Assembly: GCA_002780895.1 (NCBI GenBank) | Contig: PEUB01000045.1 | Span: 1-32,610 of the forward strand | Length of the DNA: 32,610 nt | Origin: Nitrospirae bacterium CG02_land_8_20_14_3_00_41_53 | GTDB lineage: Bacteria; Nitrospirota; Thermodesulfovibrionia; Thermodesulfovibrionales; SM23-35 | Direction of reading: 5' to 3' | Shown: positions 1 to 8,547 of the stretch, one piece after another | How the letters are laid out: every line of letters begins with the position of its first letter | How positions within the stretch are numbered: the first letter of the stretch is position 1 | Notes under the pieces: generated by a model | Database searches by the model: none | What the model saw: only the letters and a program-made list of their open reading frames with translations | Told to the model about the DNA's origin: nothing | Program-made: the position numbers and the translations under genes

Positions 1-23
1 AAGGAGATTATAGTCTTTCTAAG

Positions 24-63
24 GGGGTCAATTTTATTTGCAGAAAAGGGGTCAATTGTATTT
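24..63. repeat. short direct repeat, GGGGTCAATT x2
   Basis: The 10-mer GGGGTCAATT occurs at 24-33 and again at 48-57, both followed by T-rich sequence (ttattt / gtatttt). I see no gene in 1-300: the 61-codon plus-strand ORF has no ribosome binding site and an unremarkable composition. Repeats of this GGGGTCAA type are often left near IS200/RAYT-like elements in related genomes, but no transposase is present here, so the origin is inference. Confidence 0.35.
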
Positions 64-221
64 TACGATCTACATTTTTCTTAGCTTTGTGCTTTCTGCT
101 GTGTACAGGGATATTTCTTTTATAGCATCACCTTTGCAGGGAATCCTGATACTACTCCAAATAATGTCTTTGACACATTCAATAGCACATCTTATCATAA
201 CCAATATGATGTGTTCAGAAT

Positions 222-257
222 GAGAGAGACACTCCACTGCCGTGGTATGTTTCTCTC
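222..257. other. imperfect hairpin downstream of lgt
   Basis: GAGAGA-g-ACA-ct-CCAC pairs with GTGG-ta-TGT-t-TCTCTC around a 4-nt loop (tgcc). It lies about 45 nt beyond the lgt stop on the minus strand. It has no T-run in that direction, so it may be a 3'-end structure for the lgt transcript, but it is not a classical intrinsic terminator. Confidence 0.3.
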
Positions 258-300
258 TTCTGTTTTTACAAATTCTATGGGTTCAAATGCTATTTTCAAT

Positions 301-1113
301 TTATAAAACTTCCTCTAACTTTTTCTTTTGTACATCCTTTTCATTTCTTATCCGTAAATAAAAAACTCCAACCCCGATACATACCATAATGGAACTCAAT
401 AATTGGCCCATTGTAAACGGCCCGAGAATAAAGCCAAGCTGGGGGTCAGGCTCCCTGAAGAATTCAACGAAAAATCTGAAGATACTATATAGGATTAGAA
501 AAAGGGCAGACAGGATGCCAGGATTCATCTGCCTGTCTTTCAGGTTCCAGAGGATTATAAATAACACAACGCCTTCCAGAAGGAACTCATAAATCTGCGA
601 TGTGTGGCGGAGAAGGGGGCCGCCTGAGGGAAAGACCATAGCCCATGGTACATTGGTAATCCTTCCGTAAAGCTCTCCATTAATGAAATTACCGATTCTC
701 CCCAGCCCAAGTCCAATAGGCGCTGTAACAATCAGAAAATCTGACATTTGCCAGAAAGCAAGCTTGTTTTTCCTGCACGCAAGGATTCCTGCCATGATGC
801 TCCCTAATAAGCCTCCATGAAAAGACATCCCTCCTTGCCAGACTGCAAAGATTTCGAGAGGATGTTGCAGGTAGAGGGGAAAATTGTAGAAAATTACATA
901 TCCCAATCTTGCGCCTGCTACAAGGCCAATTATCAGATATGAGTAAAGGGAAAGCACTATGTCCTTGTTCAGGTTCAGTCCTTTTCTTCTTAACTGATAT
1001 GTTACAAGAAAGTATGATGCGACAAATCCTGCAAGGTACATTAATCCATACCACCTTACAGCGAATGGGCCTATTCTAAAAATTTCAGGGCTTATATCAG
1101 GATATGAGATCAC
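301..1113 (-). CDS. lgt: prolipoprotein diacylglyceryl transferase
   Basis: Lgt is an inner-membrane enzyme that transfers diacylglyceryl from phosphatidylglycerol to the lipobox cysteine of prolipoproteins. The 270-residue length is typical. The family signature GRIGNFINGELYGR is present at about residues 138-151, and GGMSFHGGLLG (about 94-104) carries the conserved His (H99). Several hydrophobic segments span the protein, and RFFVEFFREPDPQLG near the C-terminus holds the conserved Arg region. The start is GTG and overlaps the stop of the upstream cytochrome gene (GTGA), with AAAGG about 9 nt upstream, so the two are probably translationally coupled. The pairing with a cytochrome looks positional rather than functional. 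The identification is secure. Confidence 0.97.
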   Translation of the reverse strand: MISYPDISPEIFRIGPFAVRWYGLMYLAGFVASYFLVTYQLRRKGLNLNKDIVLSLYSYLIIGLVAGARLGYVIFYNFPLYLQHPLEIFAVWQGGMSFHGGLLGSIMAGILACRKNKLAFWQMSDFLIVTAPIGLGLGRIGNFINGELYGRITNVPWAMVFPSGGPLLRHTSQIYEFLLEGVVLFIILWNLKDRQMNPGILSALFLILYSIFRFFVEFFREPDPQLGFILGPFTMGQLLSSIMVCIGVGVFYLRIRNEKDVQKKKLEEVL

Positions 1114-3557
1114 TTTTGGATGCCTTTATCCGAGCCAATTCTTATAATTAATGAAATGATAGAGCTTATGGCCATGAATACAAGGCTGAGATCAAATCCC
1201 GTATAAGCCAACCGGGTTACAATGCTCAGTCCCCCGATCTTCAGCAAAACAAACATACCAGATACGCCGCCTACAATTATAAACAACCACAACAATTTTC
1301 TCATTGCGATCTCTATTCCTGAAGTTTTTTCGTCAACCTTTTGAGAAAGCATAATTGCAATCGAGATTAAGAAAACAATCACTGCTATCCAGAAATGGTT
1401 TGCATCAAGGCTGAACCTGCTTAATGTCATGTATTCCAGAAGTCCGGGAGAAAGTGCTGCTATCAGAAAGAAGACAATAACTCCTGCAAGAACAACCCAT
1501 GCGAGCAGTTTCGCTTTCTGAGGTGAAAGGATACCATTTCTTACTGCCAGTTGCAGTAAGATTGCTACAATGGTGAGAATGATGAGAAAACCGGTAAGGA
1601 TATACAGAAACGGCTTTAACAATGCCTCACGAAATGAACCTAATTTTATCCGGAAATTTGAAATACCTAATATCTCATAGTTCGCCATCCAAACGGGCTT
1701 CCCGTCTTTCGCTGAGAATATCTCCTTCAAAACTTTGCCTTCAAAAAACGGAGAGCCTGAACGGTGGCAGTCAGTGCAGCCGCCTGCCCCAAGAGCCGCT
1801 TTTGCAGGCGCTATGTCATGGGAAAACTTATATACGGATGCATAGGCTGTTGCTTCATACTCTTCACGCGGCAGTTCACGGCTTTCCTTCGATGAATAGT
1901 AAGCCTTGCTGTCTAAGACCCAGACCAGACGCTTTCCGTCAAGCGGGAATCCGGTATTGTTAAGATAATTTTTTACTGATGTTAAGAGTGCATCAATCTC
2001 CTCGGGCCTATTTACTTCGATAATACCGTCATTATTGTCATCCTTTATCAGAGATAGTTCAGGATAATTCTTTGTTGGGTCTGACTGATGCTGCATCCAC
2101 ATCTGAAAGAAGTCCTTCATGAATAATTGGTTCAATCCCTTTTTGCCTTCTTCTTCAAAACCTACCCATGAACTGTGGACACGGTTGCCGGGATATATCT
2201 TCTCTTTGTATCTGATCAAGGTAGGCCGTGTGACATCAGTCGGCTGGTCCATTGCCGTGAAAAGATCAAGTTCGCCGTAATGGTTCCAGAAGTTCATCTC
2301 CTGATCGTAAAAAGTCCATATATGTTTGGGAGGTGGAGTGATACGGGGCGCAGGGTTGAAAACATCACTTGCCTGAACCAATGCGCTCTTCACTGCACGG
2401 AAGGGAATGTGGCATGCCTGACAGGATAGCTTTTCCATATGCAGCAGCGGCAGCCAGGCATGGGATGCCTTCGGCGCATTCCGCCATCCCTTGATATGGC
2501 AGTTCTCACATGTTCTCATGGAATTATCAAGATCGTTCCTTACCCAGCCGGAAGGATCGTCACCTTTTCCAAACTGATGCACTTCTTTTCCGCGAACCCG
2601 CTTATCAACAGCCTTGCTCCCTGCGGCGTGGCAATCAACACATCTGAGACCTGCAGCCATGTGAACATCTGTTCGCGCAGAAAATGCAGCTCCGCGCTTC
2701 TTCCAGTCAGGCTTCTTGTGGCACTGAAGGCATGTCTCATTTCGCGGCTCGGGGGCTATGTGAACGATCACCTTGCCTTCTTCATCAAACTTACTCTTAT
2801 CATAAGTTATTTTCACAGGCTTACTGTCTTTAATACTTCCGTCAACATTCCCGAAACTGCTTCCTGCTGTAGCAGCCCATTTGAAATTCAGATTTGCAAG
2901 CTGTTTGTTCCTCTCTTTGAAATTGTATTCAGGCATATGACAGAGAAGGCAGTCGGCCTCGATTACTCCGGTATCGATCCAGCGTGCCTTGAAATAATCG
3001 CCGTCCATACCATTCTCTTCACCGGATTTCATCCCCTGCTTTTTCATATACTCATCGTATCTGTTCCCCTCACGGTCGTACTCAAGAGGACCGCCGCCGG
3101 GATGACAGTTGCCGCAGGTGGCGGTCACAAAATCAAAAGAGGTCATGTCGATCATCCGTGCATTTGCATTCTTCTTGGGAGCAAGCTGCCGGTACAAAGG
3201 AGCGGGAGAACACCACGTCCCGCCATAGTTGCCCGGTGAACTGACCCAGTTATACCGCTGTGTAAACAGTTCAGGGACCTTTTCCCCCTTGCCCTGCTGG
3301 GAATGAAAGCCTTCCGTAATCTTCTTGTAATCATGGCAGCCTTTCGTACCGCAGGTCTGCTTTGGAGAATAGGGCTTGTCTGTATTGATATTGTGCACAG
3401 GGTCGATAATGTTCCCTGCCTCATCTTTCAGATAAAAAGGCGGGCAGACTCCTGATGCTACAGGCTTTTTCTCCGGTTCTTTTTGATTTTCTGCCTGTAG
3501 TATGAAGGCGCCCAGACAAAAGGCGATAACCATCACAAAAACAATTAGTCGCTTCAT
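1110..3557 (-). CDS. membrane-anchored octahaem c-type cytochrome
   Basis: The protein has an N-terminal signal peptide (residues 1 to about 22, ending FILQA). It is followed by a large extracytoplasmic domain with eight haem-binding motifs: one CX4CH (CGTKGCH) and seven CXXCH (CGNCH, CLLCH, CLQCH, CVDCH, CENCH, CQACH, CTDCH). The last ~170 residues form about five transmembrane helices, which lack obvious paired haem-b histidines. This suggests a periplasmic electron-transfer module tethered to the inner membrane. The eight haems and the unusual CX4CH motif recall the octahaem tetrathionate-reductase/HAO-like group, but I cannot assign a substrate. AGGAGG lies 7 nt before the ATG. It is upstream of and overlaps lgt, and a porin gene precedes it. 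A role in respiratory or extracellular electron transfer is inference. Confidence 0.85.
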   Translation of the reverse strand: MKRLIVFVMVIAFCLGAFILQAENQKEPEKKPVASGVCPPFYLKDEAGNIIDPVHNINTDKPYSPKQTCGTKGCHDYKKITEGFHSQQGKGEKVPELFTQRYNWVSSPGNYGGTWCSPAPLYRQLAPKKNANARMIDMTSFDFVTATCGNCHPGGGPLEYDREGNRYDEYMKKQGMKSGEENGMDGDYFKARWIDTGVIEADCLLCHMPEYNFKERNKQLANLNFKWAATAGSSFGNVDGSIKDSKPVKITYDKSKFDEEGKVIVHIAPEPRNETCLQCHKKPDWKKRGAAFSARTDVHMAAGLRCVDCHAAGSKAVDKRVRGKEVHQFGKGDDPSGWVRNDLDNSMRTCENCHIKGWRNAPKASHAWLPLLHMEKLSCQACHIPFRAVKSALVQASDVFNPAPRITPPPKHIWTFYDQEMNFWNHYGELDLFTAMDQPTDVTRPTLIRYKEKIYPGNRVHSSWVGFEEEGKKGLNQLFMKDFFQMWMQHQSDPTKNYPELSLIKDDNNDGIIEVNRPEEIDALLTSVKNYLNNTGFPLDGKRLVWVLDSKAYYSSKESRELPREEYEATAYASVYKFSHDIAPAKAALGAGGCTDCHRSGSPFFEGKVLKEIFSAKDGKPVWMANYEILGISNFRIKLGSFREALLKPFLYILTGFLIILTIVAILLQLAVRNGILSPQKAKLLAWVVLAGVIVFFLIAALSPGLLEYMTLSRFSLDANHFWIAVIVFLISIAIMLSQKVDEKTSGIEIAMRKLLWLFIIVGGVSGMFVLLKIGGLSIVTRLAYTGFDLSLVFMAISSIISLIIRIGSDKGIQK

Positions 3558-3744
3558 CTCAAAACCTCCTGTATATTTATTATTAACAGTCTTTTAAATA
3601 ATGACGACATTGCTTTGTAAAATCCCTCCTAACCTCCCTTTTCCAAAGGGAGGAATAATGCCCCTCTTTGGCAAAGAGGGGAGAGGGGAGATTTTTTCAT
3701 TAACGTCTATTCAATTATGAGACCCTTATTATGGTTCATCTTTC
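3558..3744. repeat. intergenic palindromic repeat (CCTCCCTTT...AAAGGGAGG)
   Basis: The 187-nt gap between porin and cytochrome holds a compound inverted repeat at about 3620-3693. One hairpin is CCTCCCTTTtcCAAAGGGAGG and a second is CCCCTCTTTggCAAAGAGGGG. They are enclosed by outer arms AAATCCCTCC and GGGGaGATTT. A sequence of the same design (AATCCCCC...CCCCCCTTT/AAAGGGGGG) sits inside glmU at 29458-29501, so this is a dispersed repeat family. It could act as a partial transcription barrier between the porin and the cytochrome genes. No ORF is seen in this gap. Confidence 0.75.
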
Positions 3745-5061
3745 TCAGAAGAAAACCGTTGTTTGCAAAAAGTACCATTGTGCTGTTGGGCTTGGACCTG
3801 TATTTTTCACAAACTCACCCGGTATAAAAAAGGAGTAACCACCTAATATTTCCAGGTATTCAGAGATCTTCTTTTTCACGACCAAGTCCACTTCATGACC
3901 GAGCTCCCGTCCCGAAGAACCTGTTTTATCCCTGCGCTGTGCATTGCCCGGGAAATACCATGCATCTTTGGCTTGATCGAGCATGAAATAATGATACTCT
4001 CCACGTAAAGTGATGGTTTCGCCGGGAGTAAGGACAAGGTCCAATCTATGTTCCCTGAGATTCTGAAAGAAGAATAGGTTCATCCATCCATAAAGTACCG
4101 TGTCTGCCCCGCCGAATACCCCGTCGAATGTGCCGTGTTTACCGTCGTTCGGGTCTTTATCTCCCGACCCAATCACATATTGCAGGATGAGATGAGGTTT
4201 CCACTTTGTGTCGAAGGTATATCCAAGCGTAAATACCACTCCGTAAGCATCTATCGTATCCGTAGCCCATTTTCCGAATTCCTTGACTATTGTTGTGTCG
4301 TAGTTCCACTGTCCGCTCTTTCCATCAATCCTGAAACCGGCATAATGCGAAGAGAGATCGCCGTTGGCTTTTTCACCTTTGGTGATTCCCCTGTCATCAT
4401 ATTTCAGGACATAAAACAGATCTAACTGAAACGGAAGATTCTTGATGGTATTGTATGTCGCAAGTGCGGTTACACCGTTAATCTGTTCATTCGGCCAGAT
4501 ATCAGGATCATGAATTATGTAACGGCCAGTGATCAAGTTACTGTCAATGCTGTCGCTTTTGTACAGGACACGGACGGCATCCCACGCGTAGCGGCCGGTG
4601 TTGCCCCAGTCGCCCGGACCGAAAATCCTCCGGTCGCCAAAGGAGATCGCCTGTCTGCCTGCCTTAATGCCAAATTGTTCAACCGGCCAGTATTCAATAT
4701 ACAACTGATTGATATCGAAGGGATCATGGAAAGGGTTGTTGCTCCCTGAAAAGTCTTTGTCAGAAAGACGCGATCCTAAAACCTCTGCGTCCTGTATCTG
4801 GGTATGTATTTTCAAGTTTTTAGTTACCTTCAGATCGATTTCGAATCTCAGCCTTGAAAGGAGAAAGTCGTCCTGAGTGCCGGTACCGTATTTCTTTACG
4901 TTGAACTCGTCATCTATTTCACCGCGCAAACGATACGTCCCTCCGATGCTTATGACATCGTTTTCTATGATATGACTATATTTCGTTTCATCAGCCATAG
5001 TGCCGTATCCCGAAGCCGGACAAAAGAGCAAAGCCATTAAGATAATTACAAATAGTTTCAT
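3745..5061 (-). CDS. outer-membrane beta-barrel porin (alginate-export-like)
   Basis: A 438-residue protein with a signal peptide (MKLFVIILMALLFCPASGYG) and alternating beta-strand sequence throughout. It ends in a terminal aromatic (TTVFF), as is typical of outer-membrane barrels inserted by BAM. The segment GRQAISFGDRRIFGPGDWGN (about 145-165) matches the alginate_exp/AlgE-like porin family as I know it. It starts 6 nt after the ZIP transporter stop, so it probably shares the CDF-ZIP transcript. The substrate is unknown. The context suggests passage of metal ions or anions, or partnership with the downstream periplasmic cytochrome. Both are inference. Confidence 0.82.
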   Translation of the reverse strand: MKLFVIILMALLFCPASGYGTMADETKYSHIIENDVISIGGTYRLRGEIDDEFNVKKYGTGTQDDFLLSRLRFEIDLKVTKNLKIHTQIQDAEVLGSRLSDKDFSGSNNPFHDPFDINQLYIEYWPVEQFGIKAGRQAISFGDRRIFGPGDWGNTGRYAWDAVRVLYKSDSIDSNLITGRYIIHDPDIWPNEQINGVTALATYNTIKNLPFQLDLFYVLKYDDRGITKGEKANGDLSSHYAGFRIDGKSGQWNYDTTIVKEFGKWATDTIDAYGVVFTLGYTFDTKWKPHLILQYVIGSGDKDPNDGKHGTFDGVFGGADTVLYGWMNLFFFQNLREHRLDLVLTPGETITLRGEYHYFMLDQAKDAWYFPGNAQRRDKTGSSGRELGHEVDLVVKKKISEYLEILGGYSFFIPGEFVKNTGPSPTAQWYFLQTTVFF

Positions 5062-5067
5062 TTATAT

Positions 5068-5805
5068 TCACTCTGCAAAATAAATCTTAAGCAGCCACAT
5101 TAATAAAAGGCCTCCGATCATGGCTATAAACTGCAAAGCGATATTGCCCTTCCCCGCTTCTTTATGCAGCTCCGGAATCAGGTCGACAAGGGCTATATAG
5201 AGAAACCCACCGGCAGTAAACGGTACCAGAAATCCCTTAAGCCATACGATTTGATTGAATGAAAAATAAGCGATTACTGCTCCTGCCATAGCAGTAAGGG
5301 CTGAAAGAAGATTAAATAACAGGGCTTTGGATTTGCTGAACCCTCCGTACACAAGGATTCCGAAATCGCCGATTTCCTGAGGTATTTCATGGGCGGCAAC
5401 AGCCAATGTGGTGATAACACCGAGCCGCATGTCTGTAACAAAGGAAGCAGCTATAATCATGCCGTCAATAAAATTGTGAATACCGTCTCCTATAAGGTTC
5501 AGATACGTGAACGTGTGAGCATCACATTGTCCCTTATGGCAGTGTCTCCAGTGCAGCAATTTTTCTATCAGGAAAAAGATCATGATTCCCGAAAGGACAT
5601 AGATGAACAGGGAAGGTTCTCCAGACGCCATAGATTCGGGAAGCAGGTGAAAGAATGCACCGCCAAGAAGCCCTCCAACAGCAAAACTGACAAGGTATTT
5701 GATCACCTTTGTCAAAGTATCTTGTTTCATTCCGATAAAAAATATCCCTATCAATGAAATCAGGCTCACCATAAATGTCGCAAGAAGAATAATGAGCATC
5801 AACAT
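5068..5805 (-). CDS. ZIP family divalent metal transporter
   Basis: A 245-residue inner-membrane protein with about eight hydrophobic helices. It carries the two diagnostic ZIP metal-site motifs: HNFIDG (TM4) and HEIPQEIGD (TM5). A Cys/His-rich loop (HWRHCHKGQC) before TM4 may bind metal. ZIP proteins move Zn(II), Fe(II) or related ions into the cytosol. The gene starts 15 nt after the CDF exporter stop and is followed 6 nt later by the porin, so CDF-ZIP-porin look like one operon. Two close ATG codons are possible starts (codons 1 and 3), and neither has a strong Shine-Dalgarno. Confidence 0.93.
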   Translation of the reverse strand: MLMLIILLATFMVSLISLIGIFFIGMKQDTLTKVIKYLVSFAVGGLLGGAFFHLLPESMASGEPSLFIYVLSGIMIFFLIEKLLHWRHCHKGQCDAHTFTYLNLIGDGIHNFIDGMIIAASFVTDMRLGVITTLAVAAHEIPQEIGDFGILVYGGFSKSKALLFNLLSALTAMAGAVIAYFSFNQIVWLKGFLVPFTAGGFLYIALVDLIPELHKEAGKGNIALQFIAMIGGLLLMWLLKIYFAE

Positions 5806-5820
5806 TCAGTGTCTCGGCTT

Positions 5821-6729
5821 TTAGTGGTAATGATCATCGTGTTTGTTCTCTTCCATGTGAATCTGACAATAAAGTCCGTTTGTCTCGCACTCAGCGCATT
5901 CGAACTGAAGCATGATATGGCGGATATCCATTGCTATCAATGCCTCTTCAATTGTTCGCCTGATTTCTGCGACCTCGCTCAATCTCTGGTCGTGCACCCA
6001 TATATGGGCAGAAAATGCCACGCTCCTGTCTGATGGAGACCAGAGATGGACATTGTGGATACCCATCACTTCGGGTATCTCTGCAATCTTTTTTACTATC
6101 TTTTCTGCATCAAACCCCGTGGGTGTCATTTCAAGAAAAATCGTAAGCGCTTCCTTTACTACCCTGATTCCTCCGAATAAGATAATGACCCCGATAAGGA
6201 TGCTTGCCACAGGGTCGGCATACGGCCATCCTGTGTAAAAGATTATGACGCCCGATATGATGACTCCAACAGATGACAGGGTATCTCCAAGCACGTGAAG
6301 CCATGCGCTTTTGATGTTCAGGTCTTTATGGCTGTGACCAAGAATCAAGGCTATGAGGATATTGCCTGTTAATCCAATTCCAGCAATAATAAGCATTGTG
6401 GTGGTATGGATTTGAGGCGGTGAAAGAAACCGATGATATGATTCGTAGAATATGAACAGGGCGATTACGATGAGGCTTACCGCATTGATGACTGCTGATA
6501 GAAGGCCGATTCTCTGATAGCCAAAGGTCGCCTTGCGGTCTGAGGGTTTCGTGCCGATACGCATAGCGATCATACTCAGCCCGAGCGCAAAGACATCGGT
6601 GAACATATGTCCTGCGTCACTTAAAAGCGCAAGGCTTTTGCTGACTATCCCGCCGATAACCTCAGCGAATAAGATCAGAAGCGTGAGTGTAAAACTCAGG
6701 AGCAGGCGTTTTTCCAGCGTCAGTTTCAC
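5821..6729 (-). CDS. cation diffusion facilitator (CzcD/ZnT-like)
   Basis: A 302-residue CDF-family metal/proton antiporter with six predicted helices and a cytoplasmic C-terminal domain. The metal-site motifs are SDAGHMFTD in TM2 and HVLGDTLSS in TM5. The cytoplasmic domain contains GIHNVHLW, typical of CDF proteins, and the C-terminus is His-rich (ENKHDDHYH). Its likely substrates are Zn(II), Cd(II) or Co(II), exported from the cytosol. The start is GTG without a strong Shine-Dalgarno. It is the first gene of the CDF-ZIP-porin group. An exporter and an importer of the same class of ions side by side is slightly odd. Confidence 0.93.
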   Translation of the reverse strand: MKLTLEKRLLLSFTLTLLILFAEVIGGIVSKSLALLSDAGHMFTDVFALGLSMIAMRIGTKPSDRKATFGYQRIGLLSAVINAVSLIVIALFIFYESYHRFLSPPQIHTTTMLIIAGIGLTGNILIALILGHSHKDLNIKSAWLHVLGDTLSSVGVIISGVIIFYTGWPYADPVASILIGVIILFGGIRVVKEALTIFLEMTPTGFDAEKIVKKIAEIPEVMGIHNVHLWSPSDRSVAFSAHIWVHDQRLSEVAEIRRTIEEALIAMDIRHIMLQFECAECETNGLYCQIHMEENKHDDHYH

Positions 6730-6808
6730 TGCAACTCTTTCTCTGGCGTAAGCCCCGAAAGTATTTTGATCGTTGTCGTTTTACCATATCTTTTCAGCCG
6801 TCCAATGC

Positions 6809-7006
6809 TCAGGCCTTTTGCATTGCCATACAATCTTCACGCCAGAGACAATTTGTCTGGCCGCATATATTCACATGTTCTGTCCCGAAACAGTCTGTAT
6901 TTCCTTCTGCCCTCTGGATTGACCTTATAAGTTCTGTCTTGTTTATTCTGCTACTGACTTTAAGACCTCTCTCTTTTGCAATACTCCTGATTTCCTGCAT
7001 CTTCAT
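6809..7006 (-). CDS. small SAP/Rho-N-like protein with Cys cluster
   Basis: A 65-residue protein. The N-terminal half (MKMQEIRSIAKERGLKVSSR...) reads as a Rho-N/SAP helix-extended-loop-helix domain, which usually binds nucleic acid. The C-terminal half has four cysteines (NTDCFG, NICGQTNC, REDC) that could bind a metal. Similar small Rho-N-like proteins with a DCFGT and LWREDC pattern are familiar from anaerobic delta-proteobacteria. The start is supported by GAGGAGG shortly before the ATG. The function is not established; a link to the neighbouring metal transporters is only suggested by position. Confidence 0.8.
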   Translation of the reverse strand: MKMQEIRSIAKERGLKVSSRINKTELIRSIQRAEGNTDCFGTEHVNICGQTNCLWREDCMAMQKA

Positions 7007-7031
7007 ATCATTTACCTCCTCTTTTATAATC

Positions 7032-7094
7032 AGCCCTGCACCGGCTCAAAGCAGGGCTTTCTGTTTGTTGGCGCGGCTAAAGCTGCGGCTACAA
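7032..7094. repeat. hairpin plus GC-rich palindromic repeat
   Basis: Two structures fill the 109-nt gap between the OB-like gene and the SAP gene. The first is a perfect 8-bp hairpin, AGCCCTGC/GCAGGGCT (7032-7058), followed by T-rich sequence on the plus strand. The second is an imperfect palindrome, GCGCGGCTAAAGCTGCGGC (7071-7089). The second resembles a widespread intergenic repeat of the type GCGGCTAAAGCCGCGGCTAC. The hairpin may terminate or stabilise transcripts. Confidence 0.45.
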
Positions 7095-7115
7095 TAACTA
7101 CAATAAATATTGTTT

Positions 7116-7568
7116 TTATCGTCTCCATCCTGCCCATACAGGAATTCCGTTTTCGTCCCTCAGCTTAAGAAATGAGTCACCTTTCTTCACTTCAGCAGCG
7201 ATAATGACAGGCTTTCCCATCATAGTTGTTCTCGATCCTTTGACCTCAACCTTATCACCCTTTTCGATCTTCATATCGAGTCTTTCAATGTACCAGCCCG
7301 GGCCGAGGTGGACGGATACAGTCTCTTTGTCTGTTTTTAATAAGAGATGAATTCCATAGTACATCCCTTTCATGGGTGTGATTTTATCAACAGATTCTAC
7401 CTTGCCTGAAACTGTTTCTACTGTTGCAGGGTTGTACATCCTCTGGTAGGACGTTCCCATTCCCCATCCACCGCTTCCTCTATAGCCCTTCCATGCCGCA
7501 AGAGCTAAAGAAGAAGTAAAAAACATCGACACTACAACAACCAGACCAACTATACTTCTTGTTCTCAT
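7116..7568 (-). CDS. secreted OB-fold-like protein of unknown function
   Basis: A 150-residue protein with a clear signal peptide (about 1-24, ending LALAA). A Gly/Trp/Tyr-rich stretch follows, then a beta-rich domain with VSGKVESVDKI and KIEKGDKVEVKGSR, typical of small periplasmic OB-like domains. The end, LRDENGIPVWAGWRR, matches a pattern I associate with uncharacterised periplasmic proteins of metal-rich anaerobes. CAAGGAGG lies close before the ATG. The 200-nt upstream gap (7569-7769) contains A/T-rich sequence that may hold the promoter, but I cannot fix -35/-10 boxes. No enzyme function is assigned. Confidence 0.8.
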   Translation of the reverse strand: MRTRSIVGLVVVVSMFFTSSLALAAWKGYRGSGGWGMGTSYQRMYNPATVETVSGKVESVDKITPMKGMYYGIHLLLKTDKETVSVHLGPGWYIERLDMKIEKGDKVEVKGSRTTMMGKPVIIAAEVKKGDSFLKLRDENGIPVWAGWRR

Positions 7569-7769
7569 AACTACCTCCTTGAGCGGGTTAATATTTACTT
7601 ATATAATTATTTTCGCAATTGCATCGGAATTATTCAACTGTAACGGTCTTTGTTTCCTCAAAGAATAAAAACTGATTTTTTCCTGGAACACCCTTCATTC
7701 CTGTTGAAAACAATTGTTACTTTTCTTCATTCGGGCATTTATCTCTTTTTTCAGGCCCGATATAAAGTC
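7569..7769. other. intergenic region, no gene seen
   Basis: The 201 nt between the TauE/SafE gene and the secreted OB-like gene has no supported ORF. On the minus strand it shows the strong ribosome binding site AAGGAGG for the OB-like gene and an A/T-rich stretch (aattatataagt) that could be a -10 region. It also has a small inverted repeat, CTTTGaggaaaCAAAG. Nothing else stands out. Confidence 0.4.
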
Positions 7770-8519
7770 TCATTTTATTAAATCCCACACCATCTTCACC
7801 GCAATCAAATAAAGTATTAGGCCTATAGCAATTTTTACCTGTTTTCTGCTTAGTCTCTTTTTCATCAAATATGCTCCCAGCAGCGCACCTGCAACCGATC
7901 CGGTTGCACAGAACAATAACAGTCTTATATCAATATTCCCGAGGGAGGCATGGCCTAAAAATCCTGAGAACGAAGAGAATATCACGATAAAAGCTGTTGT
8001 TGCCGCTGCCTTTTTCGGATTAAATCCCAGCCAGACGAGTACAGGGACAATGAAATTTCCGCCACCCACGCCCAAAAGTCCGCCAAGATACCCCGCAAAG
8101 GAACCTACACCAACCCCATAGCCAATGAGCTTTTTTGTGTCTGTTTCAACTTCCCGTTCTTTCGCCTTATAAAACAACATCATCGAACCGGCAAAAACTA
8201 AGAACCCTACAAACATCCACAACAGAACAGCTTTTGGCAGATGCTCGGCTGTCCTTGCGCCCAGAGGGGAGAGGACTGTCGCAACAATCAAGATCGGTAA
8301 TGCGGTCTTAAAGACAATCAGTTTCTCCCTTGCATAACTTATAGAGGCAAAAACCATCGCAACCGAGTTCAGAAGAAGGGCAGTTGACATGGCAGTTAGA
8401 AGCGGAATCCCCAAAGCTAAAAACACAGGGATCAATATGAACGCCGCACCGACCCCTGCAATGGTAAGGATTGTGGTGAAGAGAAATACGAGTACAGCCG
8501 CAATTGTCAGTGTTATCAT
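7770..8519 (-). CDS. TauE/SafE (TSUP) family membrane permease
   Basis: A 249-residue protein with about eight membrane helices and the internal duplication typical of the TSUP family. The first half has GVGAAFILIPVFLALGI and the second GGLLGVGGGNFIVPVLVWLG, each with the G-rich/P motif that defines the family. Members export or import small sulfur anions (sulfite, sulfoacetate, thiosulfate), but this one's substrate is unknown. It lies 28 nt downstream of the FmdE-like gene and may be the last gene of that operon. No clear Shine-Dalgarno precedes the ATG. Confidence 0.92.
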   Translation of the reverse strand: MITLTIAAVLVFLFTTILTIAGVGAAFILIPVFLALGIPLLTAMSTALLLNSVAMVFASISYAREKLIVFKTALPILIVATVLSPLGARTAEHLPKAVLLWMFVGFLVFAGSMMLFYKAKEREVETDTKKLIGYGVGVGSFAGYLGGLLGVGGGNFIVPVLVWLGFNPKKAAATTAFIVIFSSFSGFLGHASLGNIDIRLLLFCATGSVAGALLGAYLMKKRLSRKQVKIAIGLILYLIAVKMVWDLIK

Positions 8520-8547
8520 TATAGTAAATAAAGATCAGGTTCAGAAT

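Noticed and set aside
38-223. 61-codon plus-strand ORF at the window start
   Set aside because: No ribosome binding site, overlaps the direct repeat, no recognisable features.
2439-3239. 266-codon plus-strand ORF opposite the cytochrome gene
   Set aside because: Shadow of the haem-rich minus-strand gene, whose CXXCH series and signal peptide are decisive.
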